DNA from: Spisula solida
Taxonomy: Eukaryota > Mollusca > Bivalvia > Venerida > Mactridae
Direction of reading: 5' to 3'
Assembly (NCBI GenBank): GCA_947247005.1
Contig: OX365950.1
Coordinates: 11,854,720-11,918,719 of the forward strand
DNA length: 64,000 nucleotides
This document shows, in pieces, positions 28,801-37,500 of this stretch; within the stretch, counting starts at the first letter, position 1; each line of letters starts with the position of its first letter. Position numbers and translations under genes: made by a program. The notes beneath the pieces were generated by a model that saw nothing but the letters and a program-made list of their open reading frames with translations, was not told the DNA's origin and ran no database searches.

Positions 28801-31601
28801 ATAGTTATTTTATATTGTATGTTAATATCATATGACAGTGATATTTAAAGCTGTTGTTGACAACTGGTCAGACCTCTAATCTAGCAAACTTGACATAATT
28901 TTGCACCATTTTCAGCTTGAAGATAGTTTATTTGCTTTTAGTCCTACAGTAAGTTCTGTTTGAAAAAGGGGTCAGGTTCTTAACAGTCTTTTATTTCTAA
29001 CTTTTTATAGAATGAATTCTTCATGGTTGCCATGGAGATGATGTTGTTGCCAATGATATCTATTCTTTGTTGCCATGAATACACACGATTTCATTATTGC
29101 CACAGTGACCTATTTCATTGTTACCAAGGATACCTATTTCACTTTTACCATGGAGACCTATTTCACTGTTACCATGGAGGCCTATTTCATTGTTACCATG
29201 GAGACATATTACATTGTTACCATGGTGTCCTATTTCATTGTTACCATAGAAACCTATTTCATTGATACCATGGAGACCTATTACAATGTTACCATGGTGT
29301 CCTATTACATTTCATGGAGACCTATTTCATTTTTACCATGAAGACCTACTTCAATGTTACCATGGTGTCCTATTACAATGTTACCATGGTGTCCTATGAC
29401 ATTTCATGGAGACCTATTTCATTTTTACCATGAAGACCTACTTCAATGTTACCATGGTGTCCTATTACAATGTTACCATTGTGTCCTATTACATTGTTAC
29501 CATAGAGACCTATTACAATGTTACCATGGAGACCTATTTATTGTTACCATGGAGACCTATTCATTGTTACCATGGAGACCTATTCACTGTTACCATGGAG
29601 ACCTATTTAATTGTTAAAATGGATACCTATTTGATTGTTTGTTACAATGGAGACCTATTTCTTTGTTACCATGGAGACCTATTTCATTGTTACCATGGAT
29701 ACCTACTTCCATGTTACCATGGAGACCTATTTAATTGTTACCATGGATATATATATCATTTTTACAATGGAGACCCACTTCATTGTTATCCCATATATCC
29801 AACTCATTGTTAACAAATCCTCCCCATAATTCCCTAGTTGTAACATGTAGAAAATATGGAACTTATTATAGAAAATATATATTTAGAAAACAGAAGGTTA
29901 GCATTAGTTGCTAGTTAGATTCTACTTGTACAGGATTTTTGATAAAGGCTCATAATTATGACCAGATAATGTTGCTAGCCAACTATTAACAGAGATGTTG
30001 TAATAATTATACATACACAATTAATGTTGTTGTATTTTTGAAATATTTACTGCCTAATATTTAATCTTTATTTGATTGATTTTCCCAGTTAAACTAACAA
30101 GTTCCGTGTACAAGTTCAGCTGTTACTGCTGATTTTTGGGTATAGTGTCATATGGTTTCGTTACAGTATGTTAAATTTTGGTCTGGAGAAAATAACATGC
30201 TAGTTCTAAGATTATCAACCTGTAAAACTTGTTTCACCGACTAGGATCTTGTTAGATGAACTTGAATGTGATTGTGTGAATCTTAACTTGATCTGTTATT
30301 CCATCCTGTGGTTGTATATGAGTCATGTGTCAGTCTGTTTGTTGATTGTTTATCACAAACTGCATGTTGGTTTCTGATACAGTCAGCTGGTTTCTACCTG
30401 TGTGTGTCAGCACAATCATATTGATGGTCAAGGTCATATTTCAATCATCTGAATTGTGTAACATCAAGTCTATTGCTAGGCTGAAATTTCCATTGTTGAG
30501 TATTCTCTTAGTCTGAATTATTGTGTTAAGATTCCACTGTCAAATCTTCTGTTAAACTTCTAATTCCACTGTCAAATCTTCTGTTAAACTTCTAATTCCA
30601 CTGTCAAGTCTCCTGTTATGCTACATTTTCTACTGTCAAGTCTTCTGTTAAGCTTCTAATTCTACTGTCGAGTCCTCCGTTATGCTGCATTTTCTACTGT
30701 GAGTCTTTTCCTATGCTGAATCTTCTTAGTCTGAATTCTTCTGTGTTGAGTTTTCTGCAAGGCTTGTAGCTTCAATATATACTTCAATACTTTGTGAGCA
30801 TGTGGAAATTATGTCTTTGAATGGTCTACCATTTGCACGTATATTTGATGCTCAGGTTGTTGGTCAAGTTTCTATCTACTCATACATTCACTGCAACTGT
30901 TTGTTACATAGTTGTTGTTCTCGTCACACATTCTCTCTATTTGTAATACAGTATAAAACAACAACAAAACTTATGTTGCATATAGCATTCACTTCTGAAA
31001 GCAAATAAATTAGCATACATTATATGAATGTACATGCATAGATATATAGATTAGTGTAATGAGTAAATATACATGTTCTTGTAGGCAGGAACTTTTTCAG
31101 ATGACTGATGTAAGCATAGGCATCTTGTGTTATTACATGATTTCTGTGTGTTATTGATTTTATGGAGTTTTAGAATAATGTGATTTTCAAACTTGTTATA
31201 GGCAAGAATTCAATAACCTAGATAATCATAACGCCTGCTGTCTATGTTTCATGCCACCCAAACCTTGTAATATAATCAGAAGTCTATTATAGCGATCTAG
31301 AGAGTATTATTTTCAGTTTCAAAACAAATAAAATAAAGAGAATTTTGTCAAAATTGAAAACCTGACATTCGGAAAATATTGAGGTGGTTGATTCATAATG
31401 TTCTTACAACTTACACGTTTCCATTTTTTCAGCAATGTTTCCGACTATATTTAACATAGTTATTCACGTTTTTCTTTTCTTGTTTTTCAGCCTGGAGCTC
31501 CTAAATTTCCACCAAAAACATACCTGATAGATTTGATACATGAACCTGGAAACTTATTACGATTCGACACACCAGAAGCACAGACGTACAAGAAAATCTA
31601 G
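4842..31601 (+). CDS. ARMC3: Armadillo repeat-containing protein 3 (ARMC3)
   Basis: Coding exons: 4842-4889, 5266-5383, 6242-6367, 7301-7372, 7658-7833, 8171-8297, 8614-8753, 10443-10587, optional 11635-11670, 12712-12828, 13162-13314, 13562-13670, 14349-14525, 14974-15046, 15421-15557, 15938-16062, 16403-16541, 16812-16919, 26036-26245, 26884-27046, 27474-27569, 31491-31601. All introns are GT-AG and phases agree throughout, giving 901 residues (889 without the 36-nt exon); vertebrate ARMC3 is about 870. The N-terminus MGKKVKKDEKPPPDDV matches the family start. A splice acceptor at 4814 places a short 5'UTR segment (4815-4841) before the ATG. Armadillo repeats fill residues ~20-625, interrupted at ~280-335 by a Lys/Gly/Pro-rich insert that I do not recall in the vertebrate protein. 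A charged helix (~709-735, KQQEREEKQREEEL) leads to an EDR1-like C-terminal domain (~750-895) with LADKIAVSCSLVRGEYNRAWNEV. Known role of the family: cilia and sperm flagella, probably as a scaffold. The 9.1-kb intron 16920-26035 is the longest. Confidence 0.95.
5447..5585 (+). mobile_element. tRNA-derived SINE, copy 2 (ARMC3 intron)
   Basis: The head gtagtcgagtggacatcatg resembles a tRNA D-arm/A box, followed by ggatctagaggtcccatttt and gattc. The tail cagtgtttctcaaccaacta then gagatgaactggttg closely matches the copy at 4407-4535. It sits directly after ARMC3 exon 2 and abuts the next element at 5591. Confidence 0.65.
5591..6011. mobile_element. MITE with ~50-bp terminal inverted repeats (ARMC3 intron)
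   Basis: The left end (ggctccgtgttcacaaagaa, continuing ttggtttttaggatcaggct) is the reverse complement, with a few changes, of the right end (agcctgatcctgaaaacc, aattctttgtgaacacgggc). The interior of about 320 bp is AT-rich and has no transposase. The reading frames inside it are incidental. Confidence 0.75.
6423..6573. mobile_element. Small terminal-inverted-repeat element (ARMC3 intron)
   Basis: The ends gggctcgacactaac and gttagtgtccaggcc are inverted copies of each other. The interior repeats the word 'ggaccagt' with 'gaaaat' several times. It is a short non-autonomous element in the intron between exons 3 and 4. Confidence 0.6.
6995..7175. mobile_element. MITE family A, copy 1 (ARMC3 intron)
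   Basis: About 180 bp with ends tacagtataacctct and agaggttgcacagta, which are inverted repeats. A second copy lies at 36547-36723 in the same orientation and is similar over its full length, including the internal word cagctcccaaaagg. The intervening distance makes this a dispersed family, not a local duplication. Confidence 0.75.
8897..9318. mobile_element. Mariner-like MITE with TA target site (ARMC3 intron)
   Basis: The 422-bp element starts cgagggggtaccaaaaagtt and ends with the inverted copy (aactttttgatacccc, then cctct). TA dinucleotides at 8895-8896 and 9319-9320 fit the TA target-site duplication of Tc1/mariner elements. No transposase frame is present, so it is non-autonomous. Confidence 0.75.
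10101..10259. mobile_element. Fold-back element (ARMC3 intron)
   Basis: The outer arms atttatttaggaaatagatc and gatctatttcctaaataaac are inverted repeats. The inner arms (gttcatatgcatagttatta, atcac / gtgattaattcctacgcata, tgaac) extend the pairing to a centre at aggcctatggcct. Nearly the whole 160 bp can fold back on itself. Confidence 0.7.
10903..11228. mobile_element. MITE family B, copy 1 (ARMC3 intron)
   Basis: The left end contains cacatctacaacatttgcct, ccctt, then gaattgtcggccatctttga. The right end carries the inverted set (atggccatcgattctgaaac, aagggaggtaaatattgtag, atgtgggg). The arms are about 55 bp and the interior is AT-rich. A related, more rearranged copy is at 33116-33531. 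Confidence 0.7.
11635..11670 (+). CDS. ARMC3: ARMC3 36-nt cassette microexon (probable)
   Basis: The stretch has a pyrimidine-rich acceptor (ttctatttgttag) and a GTAACA donor. It is in phase 1-1 with its neighbours and is exactly 12 codons long, so it can be included or skipped without changing frame. Included, it adds STPPAKTPAASK plus a changed junction residue to the Lys/Gly/Pro-rich linker. Composition matches the flanking exons (GKGAPDKGGKGS before; KKQESADSSEPPPG after). That match is the main argument that it is a real exon; RNA evidence is lacking. Confidence 0.65.
12329..12376. repeat. Perfect 17-bp-arm hairpin (ARMC3 intron)
   Basis: The arms aacaaggttgtatctca and tgagatacaaccttgtt are exact inverted copies separated by about 14 AT-rich bases. 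It is probably the core of a larger fold-back repeat. Confidence 0.7.
19380..19625 (+). repeat. Degenerate ~50-bp tandem repeat (ARMC3 intron)
   Basis: About five diverged units share words such as 'gcaaaacacattttcattga', 'tggctgagc' and 'gcataacat'. Units are too diverged to give a clean period. Confidence 0.5.
19620..19866. mobile_element. Bivalve-type 'tatgccccca' TIR element (ARMC3 intron)
   Basis: The ends tatgcccccat and atgggggcata are inverted repeats. The interior has the typical words gtctgtcagtcggtcggttg, ttgacctatgatctt-like text, and gtcaaagatcaaggtcac. I recognise this as a very abundant interspersed repeat type of bivalve genomes; that is recollection, not a search. A decayed copy appears near 21500-21760 (ggtcaggtaagcaggtcaaa, gctatggctgcca). 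Confidence 0.7.
19990..20255 (+). repeat. 45-bp minisatellite (ARMC3 intron)
   Basis: About six copies of a 45-bp unit (ggctctgtgttctgagttag, gtaccggacatctgaatggt, tccca). Copies at 20176 and 20221 are exactly 45 bp apart and nearly identical; earlier copies are more diverged. The unit length is a multiple of three, which explains the chance open frame across it. Confidence 0.85.
21500..21760. mobile_element. Decayed copy of the 'tatgccccca' element (ARMC3 intron)
   Basis: Word order (cccctatg at the left, gttgcacatgcctgttgatt, aggtcaggtaagcaggtcaa, agttcatagttaccctt, tgctatggctgcca) parallels the better copy at 19620-19866. The terminal repeats are largely lost. Confidence 0.45.
25605..25692 (+). 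repeat. 55-bp tandem duplication carrying two X-box-like palindromes (ARMC3 intron)
   Basis: Two copies of a segment contain gttactatagcaac at 25615-25628 and 25670-25683. The spacing is 55 bp. Each 14-mer is a near-palindrome and fits the RFX X-box pattern RYYNYYATRRNRAC at every position. It lies about 350 bp upstream of the exon at 26036. Confidence 0.75.
26190..26640 (+). repeat. Triplication of an ARMC3 exon tail and its donor site
   Basis: The last ~45 bp of exon 26036-26245, with its donor and ~50 bp of intron, recur twice downstream. The word gctgtgtaag at 26241 reappears at 26419 (offset 178, donor kept) and, as gctatgtatt, at 26582 (offset 163, donor lost). Copy 2 is closer to the exon than copy 3. 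Copy 2 has a possible acceptor (ttctctctgtttag, ending 26349), but its frame-matched reading contains a TGA, so it should not replace the real exon. Confidence 0.85.
27740..28440 (+). repeat. ~29-30-bp minisatellite (ARMC3 intron)
   Basis: About 23 imperfect units with the core gtgtctctgtggagtaaaca, catcaaaat or catcaaaga. The middle (28080-28390) is the most uniform; the edges are diverged. It lies in the intron between exons 27474-27569 and 31491-31601. Open frames on both strands (CGVNTSK-type peptides) are by-products. Confidence 0.9.
29010..29820 (+). repeat. 24-bp minisatellite with X-box-like core (ARMC3 intron)
   Basis: About 33 units, mostly 23-24 bp, of the form ttaccatggagacctatttc, attg. 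The centre of each unit is the palindrome ccatgg. Nine units contain an exact RYYNYYATRRNRAC match, starting at 29192, 29240, 29496, 29520, 29543, 29566, 29589, 29665 and 29713. Because 24 is a multiple of three, several long overlapping open frames cross it (METYFIVT-type peptides); I do not regard them as genes. Confidence 0.9.
30527..30725 (+). repeat. ~32-bp tandem repeat (ARMC3 intron)
   Basis: About six units of attccactgtcaaatcttct, gttaaacttcta, the first two almost identical and later ones increasingly altered (tctactgtcgagtcctccgt). Confidence 0.75.
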
Positions 31602-32984
31602 CATTATTGTGATAAAAATATAATAATTTATGAACTATATTGTGATATATGAAGAACGAAAACGAACAAAATGGTTGAGAAAAAATGGTGAAATTATAAT
31701 TGCTTCATTTTCTGTTGCCCTTTATACCTTATTCTGAAGATACATTTTCTATAAAAATTAATTATTAAATTGAAAACTTCTATTTCATTTGATACACAAA
31801 TGTGTGTTAATTAGAAATATTTCATTTGACACACAAATGTGTGTTAATTAGAAATAATAATATTAAGAACTTTATTTATAGAGGCCACAAAATTAGGCTG
31901 CCCTAACTTCTCTGTCATACCATTGGCTATGAGAATAGTAGATTTCTGACATGCTCCTTTTTCTATTGCTATTTACTATATAGTTTGATTAGAACATTTA
32001 CTATTTTTGTATTGAAGTATTTATCACTTGACAAACTATTTTTCTGGGATATTTTATCTGCTTCCCATTTTGAAATGCTGGCTTTTGTTTGACGAGAAAT
32101 ATTGTGACGACACAATTCGTTACTTGTTCTTTACAGCTTTTTATAATTATTTATTTGAGAATGGTTGTTAACAAATTTTAAGATTGTCAGTCAATGAAAA
32201 CATGTATCATAAATGATCAACCAATGAAATCATGTTTTACAAATGATCAACCAATGAAATCATGTTTTACAATAATTGACCAGTAGACATTTTTTGTATT
32301 AACACTGGTGTTACTCTCCACTGTGTTTGTATCAATTAAAGTAAAATGTATTTTTACTGCCAGTATAAATGATTAACATTGTGAAGTTCATTGTCAAACT
32401 GTTGAAACAGATTTTTAATGCACCTATTAATGATTTTTCTCCAAGGACATGGTTGCCTACCCTAGAACTAAACATTTGGTTTCAAGCCCTCACAGTGGGG
32501 CATCACTTCCATAAATTTTCTAGGATTTAGAAGGATAACAGAAGCCCCTTAAGTCGGGTATCATTTGAAGTCTAAAATTCCTGGTATCCCACTGGGGAAA
32601 ACCACTGTGCATTCATACCAAGTTATGAATAACACAGTTATTTTGCAATATACATATTGTCAAATCTCATATAAAATAATCATAGTTCCTTGACAATGCC
32701 ATTCTTGTTCTTAGTAGTTCAGTGGTGAAATTGTCAGGTTGATATGTGATGAAATGTTCAAAACTGTTATATTGTTAATAAGGATTTCTTCATTTTGAAG
32801 GTGGTCTCTTAATGAGGTTTTTTTCCTTATCCTGTATTCTGTCATTTTGATGTCTGTCTGGCTCGAGTTTGTCACAATTTTGTGAAAATATTGTTCTCTG
32901 TTTTTGAAATGTATTATAATTATATACATGTATATATTGTTATTTCTATTTGAATGTCTATACAACATTACCTGTGATAATAAA
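31602..32984 (+). other. ARMC3 3' untranslated region (probable)
   Basis: AT-rich sequence from the stop codon to the AATAAA at 32979-32984. It contains two small tandem duplications: a ~37-bp unit at 31781-31857 (tatttcatttgatacacaaa, tgtgtgttaattagaaa) and a ~33-bp unit at 32205-32275 (gatcaaccaatgaaatcatg, ttttacaa). Earlier poly(A) sites are possible. Confidence 0.45.
32979..32984 (+). terminator. Candidate ARMC3 poly(A) signal
   Basis: AATAAA followed within ~20 bp by a GT-rich tract (tgtgtttgtgtcatgt). It is about 1.4 kb past the stop codon. Confidence 0.4.
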
Positions 32985-33115
32985 TAGTAGATGTTTTATA
33001 TGTGTTTGTGTCATGTATACTGCTAAGTACAATAATTGGATCCAAAATAACAACTATAGTACACCATCTGCCATGGTTGCTCTAGGTTGATGGACACAAA
33101 ATCTTCACATTTTGG

Positions 33116-33531
33116 AATACGCAGTTTGCACATCTACAAGGTTTACTTTCCCTGTTTTGAATTGTCAACTTCTACAGCACACCGTCAGCCGTGTTTGCTC
33201 TAGGTTTGTGGACACAAAATCTTTACAATTTCGAATACATATTAGTTTACCTCCCCTGCTTTAGATTGTCGGCTGTCTTTGAAGTTCAATGTGTTTAATA
33301 GAAAAACTAAGATAATGATTATCAAACAACTCAGTTTAATTATAAAAAGACAGTTAAAACCTGATAATGAAGTTGTTAAAATCATTAGCACAGCAGGTTT
33401 GAAAAAATGTAGTTGTTCCCTTGCTATATTAAGAATTGTAAAAAATTAAATATGAAAATCTTAGTTTTGTCTCCAAAGATGGCAGCCAATTAAAAACAAG
33501 GGATGTAAATATTGTCGGGGAACTATGTATT
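33116..33531. mobile_element. MITE family B, copy 2, with duplicated left end
   Basis: The right end (aaagatggcagccaattaaa, aacaagggatgtaaatattg, tcggggaactatgtatt) and left end (tttacctcccctgctttaga, ttgtcggctgtctttgaag at 33249-33290) are inverted repeats matching 10903-11228. A ~115-bp segment around the left end is present twice (33070-33180 and 33185-33270; shared words tgctctaggtt, ggacacaaaatctt). Confidence 0.65.
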
Positions 33532-33756
33532 GAAGGGATTCAAAAGTTCAATATGTGAAGCTATAGACAACCCTTTGTAATAGATAACCTATAGATCCTC
33601 TTGTTGTTATTAAGCCCGGTTTTCTGGAGAACGGCTCATATTCATTGCATTTTGAACAGTTAGATTTTTTGACGGAACTATGCAGTTGACTTCACAATAA
33701 ATGTGCTGCTGTCTGTTGGACAAATGCATATAAATACATGAATTAGTTTTCTTCTT

Positions 33757-33762
33757 TTTATT
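33757..33762 (-). terminator. Candidate poly(A) signal for the minus-strand gene at 34582-39117
   Basis: TTTATT on the plus strand, i.e. AATAAA on the minus strand, about 820 bp past the stop codon at 34582. Nearer alternatives cannot be excluded. Confidence 0.3.
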
Positions 33763-34581
33763 AGCAGCACAATTTTATGTGCAATACATTCAATGTATAT
33801 AAATTAATCACAGACATATTATTGAGCAATTAAATCAATGTATATAAATCAATCTATTACAGAATTGAGCATATACTCGGTACATGTAGGAAATGACATA
33901 TCCATGGCAAGAGAGTACAGCTGTTTTTAAAACAATATATTAACTAGCAAACATGTTCTTTTCTACAAACTACAGTCACAGTGTTTTGAACCTGGAAATG
34001 CGCATGGGTGCCACCATTCAAGTTGCACTAAAATACATACTTGGCTATAATGTCCCAGTACAGTGAGTACACGAATGTGGACACAAATGATTCTTACTCC
34101 ACGTCCTTTCATTTAACAGATTGCTGGCTTTTTAATAGAAGAATAAGGTCGTAACTTTTGAGGAAAAGAGAAAAACTGTCTGAAAACTACTCTTTACTTT
34201 TGGAAAAACAAGCTTTTCCAACTTCAGTTTGGTCAGCATGACCGCTACTGATTTTGATCAAAATAGATTCATAAGATGAGCCTTGTGATGCAGATGTCGA
34301 ATATGTATGGGTCTTATAAGGTTGTACATTGTTAGTAGCACTTACGACCTTATTCTTCCAGGAAGCGATTAACACCGAACTTCAATTCAGCAATTATGGT
34401 TTTCACAGGATTTTGAGCAACCTCAAGTTCCTCAACAATGTTTTTGGTACAGAATATTCCAGAATGATCCAAATAATGAAATCCCTAAAAATTGATTTTT
34501 TCTCCCAAGTTACTGTACACAACAGCACAGTTAACATATTCTATACATGACTAGATAGAACACTTTAAGTAGATCACTTCA

Positions 34582-37500
34582 TCATCTCATCACGTTTTTT
34601 CCAAGCAAAGGCTCAAAAAGTCTATCGAGTATTTTCTCTGGTTTCTCAGAATGTCTCGGTAATTCTCTCGCTAACTCTGCTATCATTGATATAGAATTCT
34701 GAAACAAACAAAATTAGAATAAATATACAAATTGCTATGAACAGTATTAAAATGTTAAGCAAAAAATGAATTAGGTAAAACATCCATAACTGTTTAATTA
34801 AAACAAATTTTAAAATATCTTCAGTAAGTTTTGTTCATTACGAGGTATTTTAATAATTACTATGCAGGGGAGATAATTCAATTACATAAACATGACTCAT
34901 CAAGGGAGATAATTCTTGATATTCGTCTCATAAAGCTGCACATGAGATGTGTACATGAGATGCTAAATCAAGCTGATTTTGAAGGAGAATTAAACAAACC
35001 ATTTTCAGCATATGTTCTTCCACCCTGGCATCCATCATTTTATTCTTCAACCGCCGAGCATGAGCTGTAACAAATTGTCTCTCAGCATCTTCATAATCCA
35101 TACGAGATTTAAGTTCCCTGAAACATGATTTGTATGAAGTATAACAGTATAGGTTACAATACGTATGTGCTAGTAATATACACTGGTCAGGCACTTTTAT
35201 GCCCGGGAATCTACTCTTGTTCGTTAGTCTGTCCGTTCCTCTGAAAACTCCGAACAACTAAGTTGTTGAAATGCAAATATTTTTGAAGTCCATCAAGTTA
35301 TTGCTTTTAAACTTTTCATACTTGTTTACCACGATAAATATCCTTTCGTTGCCAAAGCCATGTAACAAACACTATCCAACATTTCAACAGAATTATAGTC
35401 TCTGTTATTATGGACAAGGGTTCAATCGGGCTGCAGGGCAGAAGCATTTATTGAATGCAGTTGTGGTTTTACTTGTTTCTACATTTATTTTTAAGGTTGC
35501 ACAATAGACTAATTCCTTAGAACTGTCAATACATACACTGTCGGGTCAAACCATGATTGTATCAATAATGTTACATGGTTGTACAAGAGTACACCTACCT
35601 GCATTGTGAACATTTCTTTGGTTCATGTATTTCTTCTTCAGCTGCCTGAAATAATAAAAACACATGTTTGAAATATCATATAAGTGACGTTTAGTCTGGC
35701 GACCCGGGTTTAAATCCGGGTGGAGGCACACATATATGACTGCCGGCACACATATATGACTGCCTTATTTCAGCAGAAAGCTGATTGGCAAATAAAGGCT
35801 ATGCTCAGCATTTTAATGTTTTCAAACAACACCTGTAGATTACATACACAAAGCAATTTTTCTCAGAGGGGTTCAACCAGTTATGCTCATTGGGTCAAAA
35901 CAGTTTTTCTTAGTTATCCTACATGTTCAGACTCTAAGCCCTGACAAACTTGTGTCAATAAATAACAATTTTGTCAAAATTCCAGAGGGGTCCCCTCTGT
36001 ATCTGCACATGGATTACTCCTCACTAATAATGTTTCAGAAAATCATAATTGTATACAACTTTCAATAAGATAATAATAAAATAAGGTAGGTAGGTAAAAA
36101 TATTTTTACTTTGTTTTTTAACATAGAGAAAAAGCAAGTCTAGACGTAAGAACAAAATTATAGATCTTTTAAAACGCCATATAATATGTAGGTTTGTGGA
36201 AACAAACATTTTTTATGCTGAAAGTGTTTTTAAGGTTTAAATTACATACCCTTTTCATAGCTGACAAAATATTGGTAATTTTTGCACGTTCTAACAAAGA
36301 ATCAGGAAGACCATAGTCACTTAGCAACTCTCCGGAATATTGTTCAGCTACAGTTTCAGTCATCTGAGATTCACTCTCAGATTCTTCTTCTAAAATGTAC
36401 AACAGTAACACATTGTTTAATTAAAACCTCACAGTTTTATCAATAAACCAAGGCTATATCAATTTGTTTTGTTGTTGAACGATTAATTCATACCAAAAAG
36501 TACAATAATTTTAAAAACCTTACTGTTTTCTAATTTTGAAGTTCATTACAGTCCAACCTCTCCAGTGCGGCCCTCTGTATAGCAAAAACCTCTATAACAA
36601 CACCTTTAAAATTCTCCTAAGCATATGTTTACTATAAATTAACATCTGTATAGCAACAACCTCTAAACAACGGCCAATATCTGCAGCTCCCAAAAGGAGT
36701 TGCTTTACAGAGGTTGCACTGTAAATGTAAACACACAATTAAATATGCCTCACATACATGTACTACTTCAATAGTAAGACAACTAGAAATATAGCACACG
36801 CATTTCAAGTAAAAGTTTGTATGTTTCATTTTAGCTCTTTATTCAATCTCAATTGAAGACCAACTCATTGAGACAACCAGCTTTTAAGGATGGTCATGTT
36901 ATAGACGTTTTATACACTTTCAGTACTTGAGACCTAGAAAACTTGTATTATTCAAAATAACAAACCTTTCTTAATTTGTTTTCTCTTTTTTATCATCTTT
37001 ATCTTCTTTTTACAAAAATGTCTGACATAGTCATCTTCCTCAACTGAAAGTTAATTATATATCACGTTAACAAGATAACATACGATTATATGTAACAAGG
37101 TGTGTTTTAAATCTTTAACTTTACGATCGCTACTGAAGTTGCACTGGTTAAACAACTTAAAAACTAAATTTAGGCACTTACATATGTTACATATTGTTTT
37201 TTCTGATAAGATGCTCTCAATACCAGTTATCTTTAAAAATAACCGGTGATTAAACAACAGCCAGAATAAATCTTTATACAAATTGAGTAAATGCATTGAA
37301 ATGGGTCTAATGTACCCATAAATTGTATAACAAACACATTAAAATGAGTTGCCATGGAGAAAAATGTTAGTGACTGTCCGTACTATAACTAGGTAATTAG
37401 TGGTTTTGAAATATAAAGTGTGAAAAAGTACCGTCAGCAGTTTCAACAGGCAATGTTTCCAACTTCATAAATTTCTTCTCAGGTTTTGATCTTAGTCTGT

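Noticed and set aside
29075..29813. Long overlapping open frames with repeated METYFIVT or CYHGDLFH peptides
   Set aside because: They are forced by a 24-bp tandem repeat lacking stops in several frames and sit inside an ARMC3 intron; no splice or promoter evidence.
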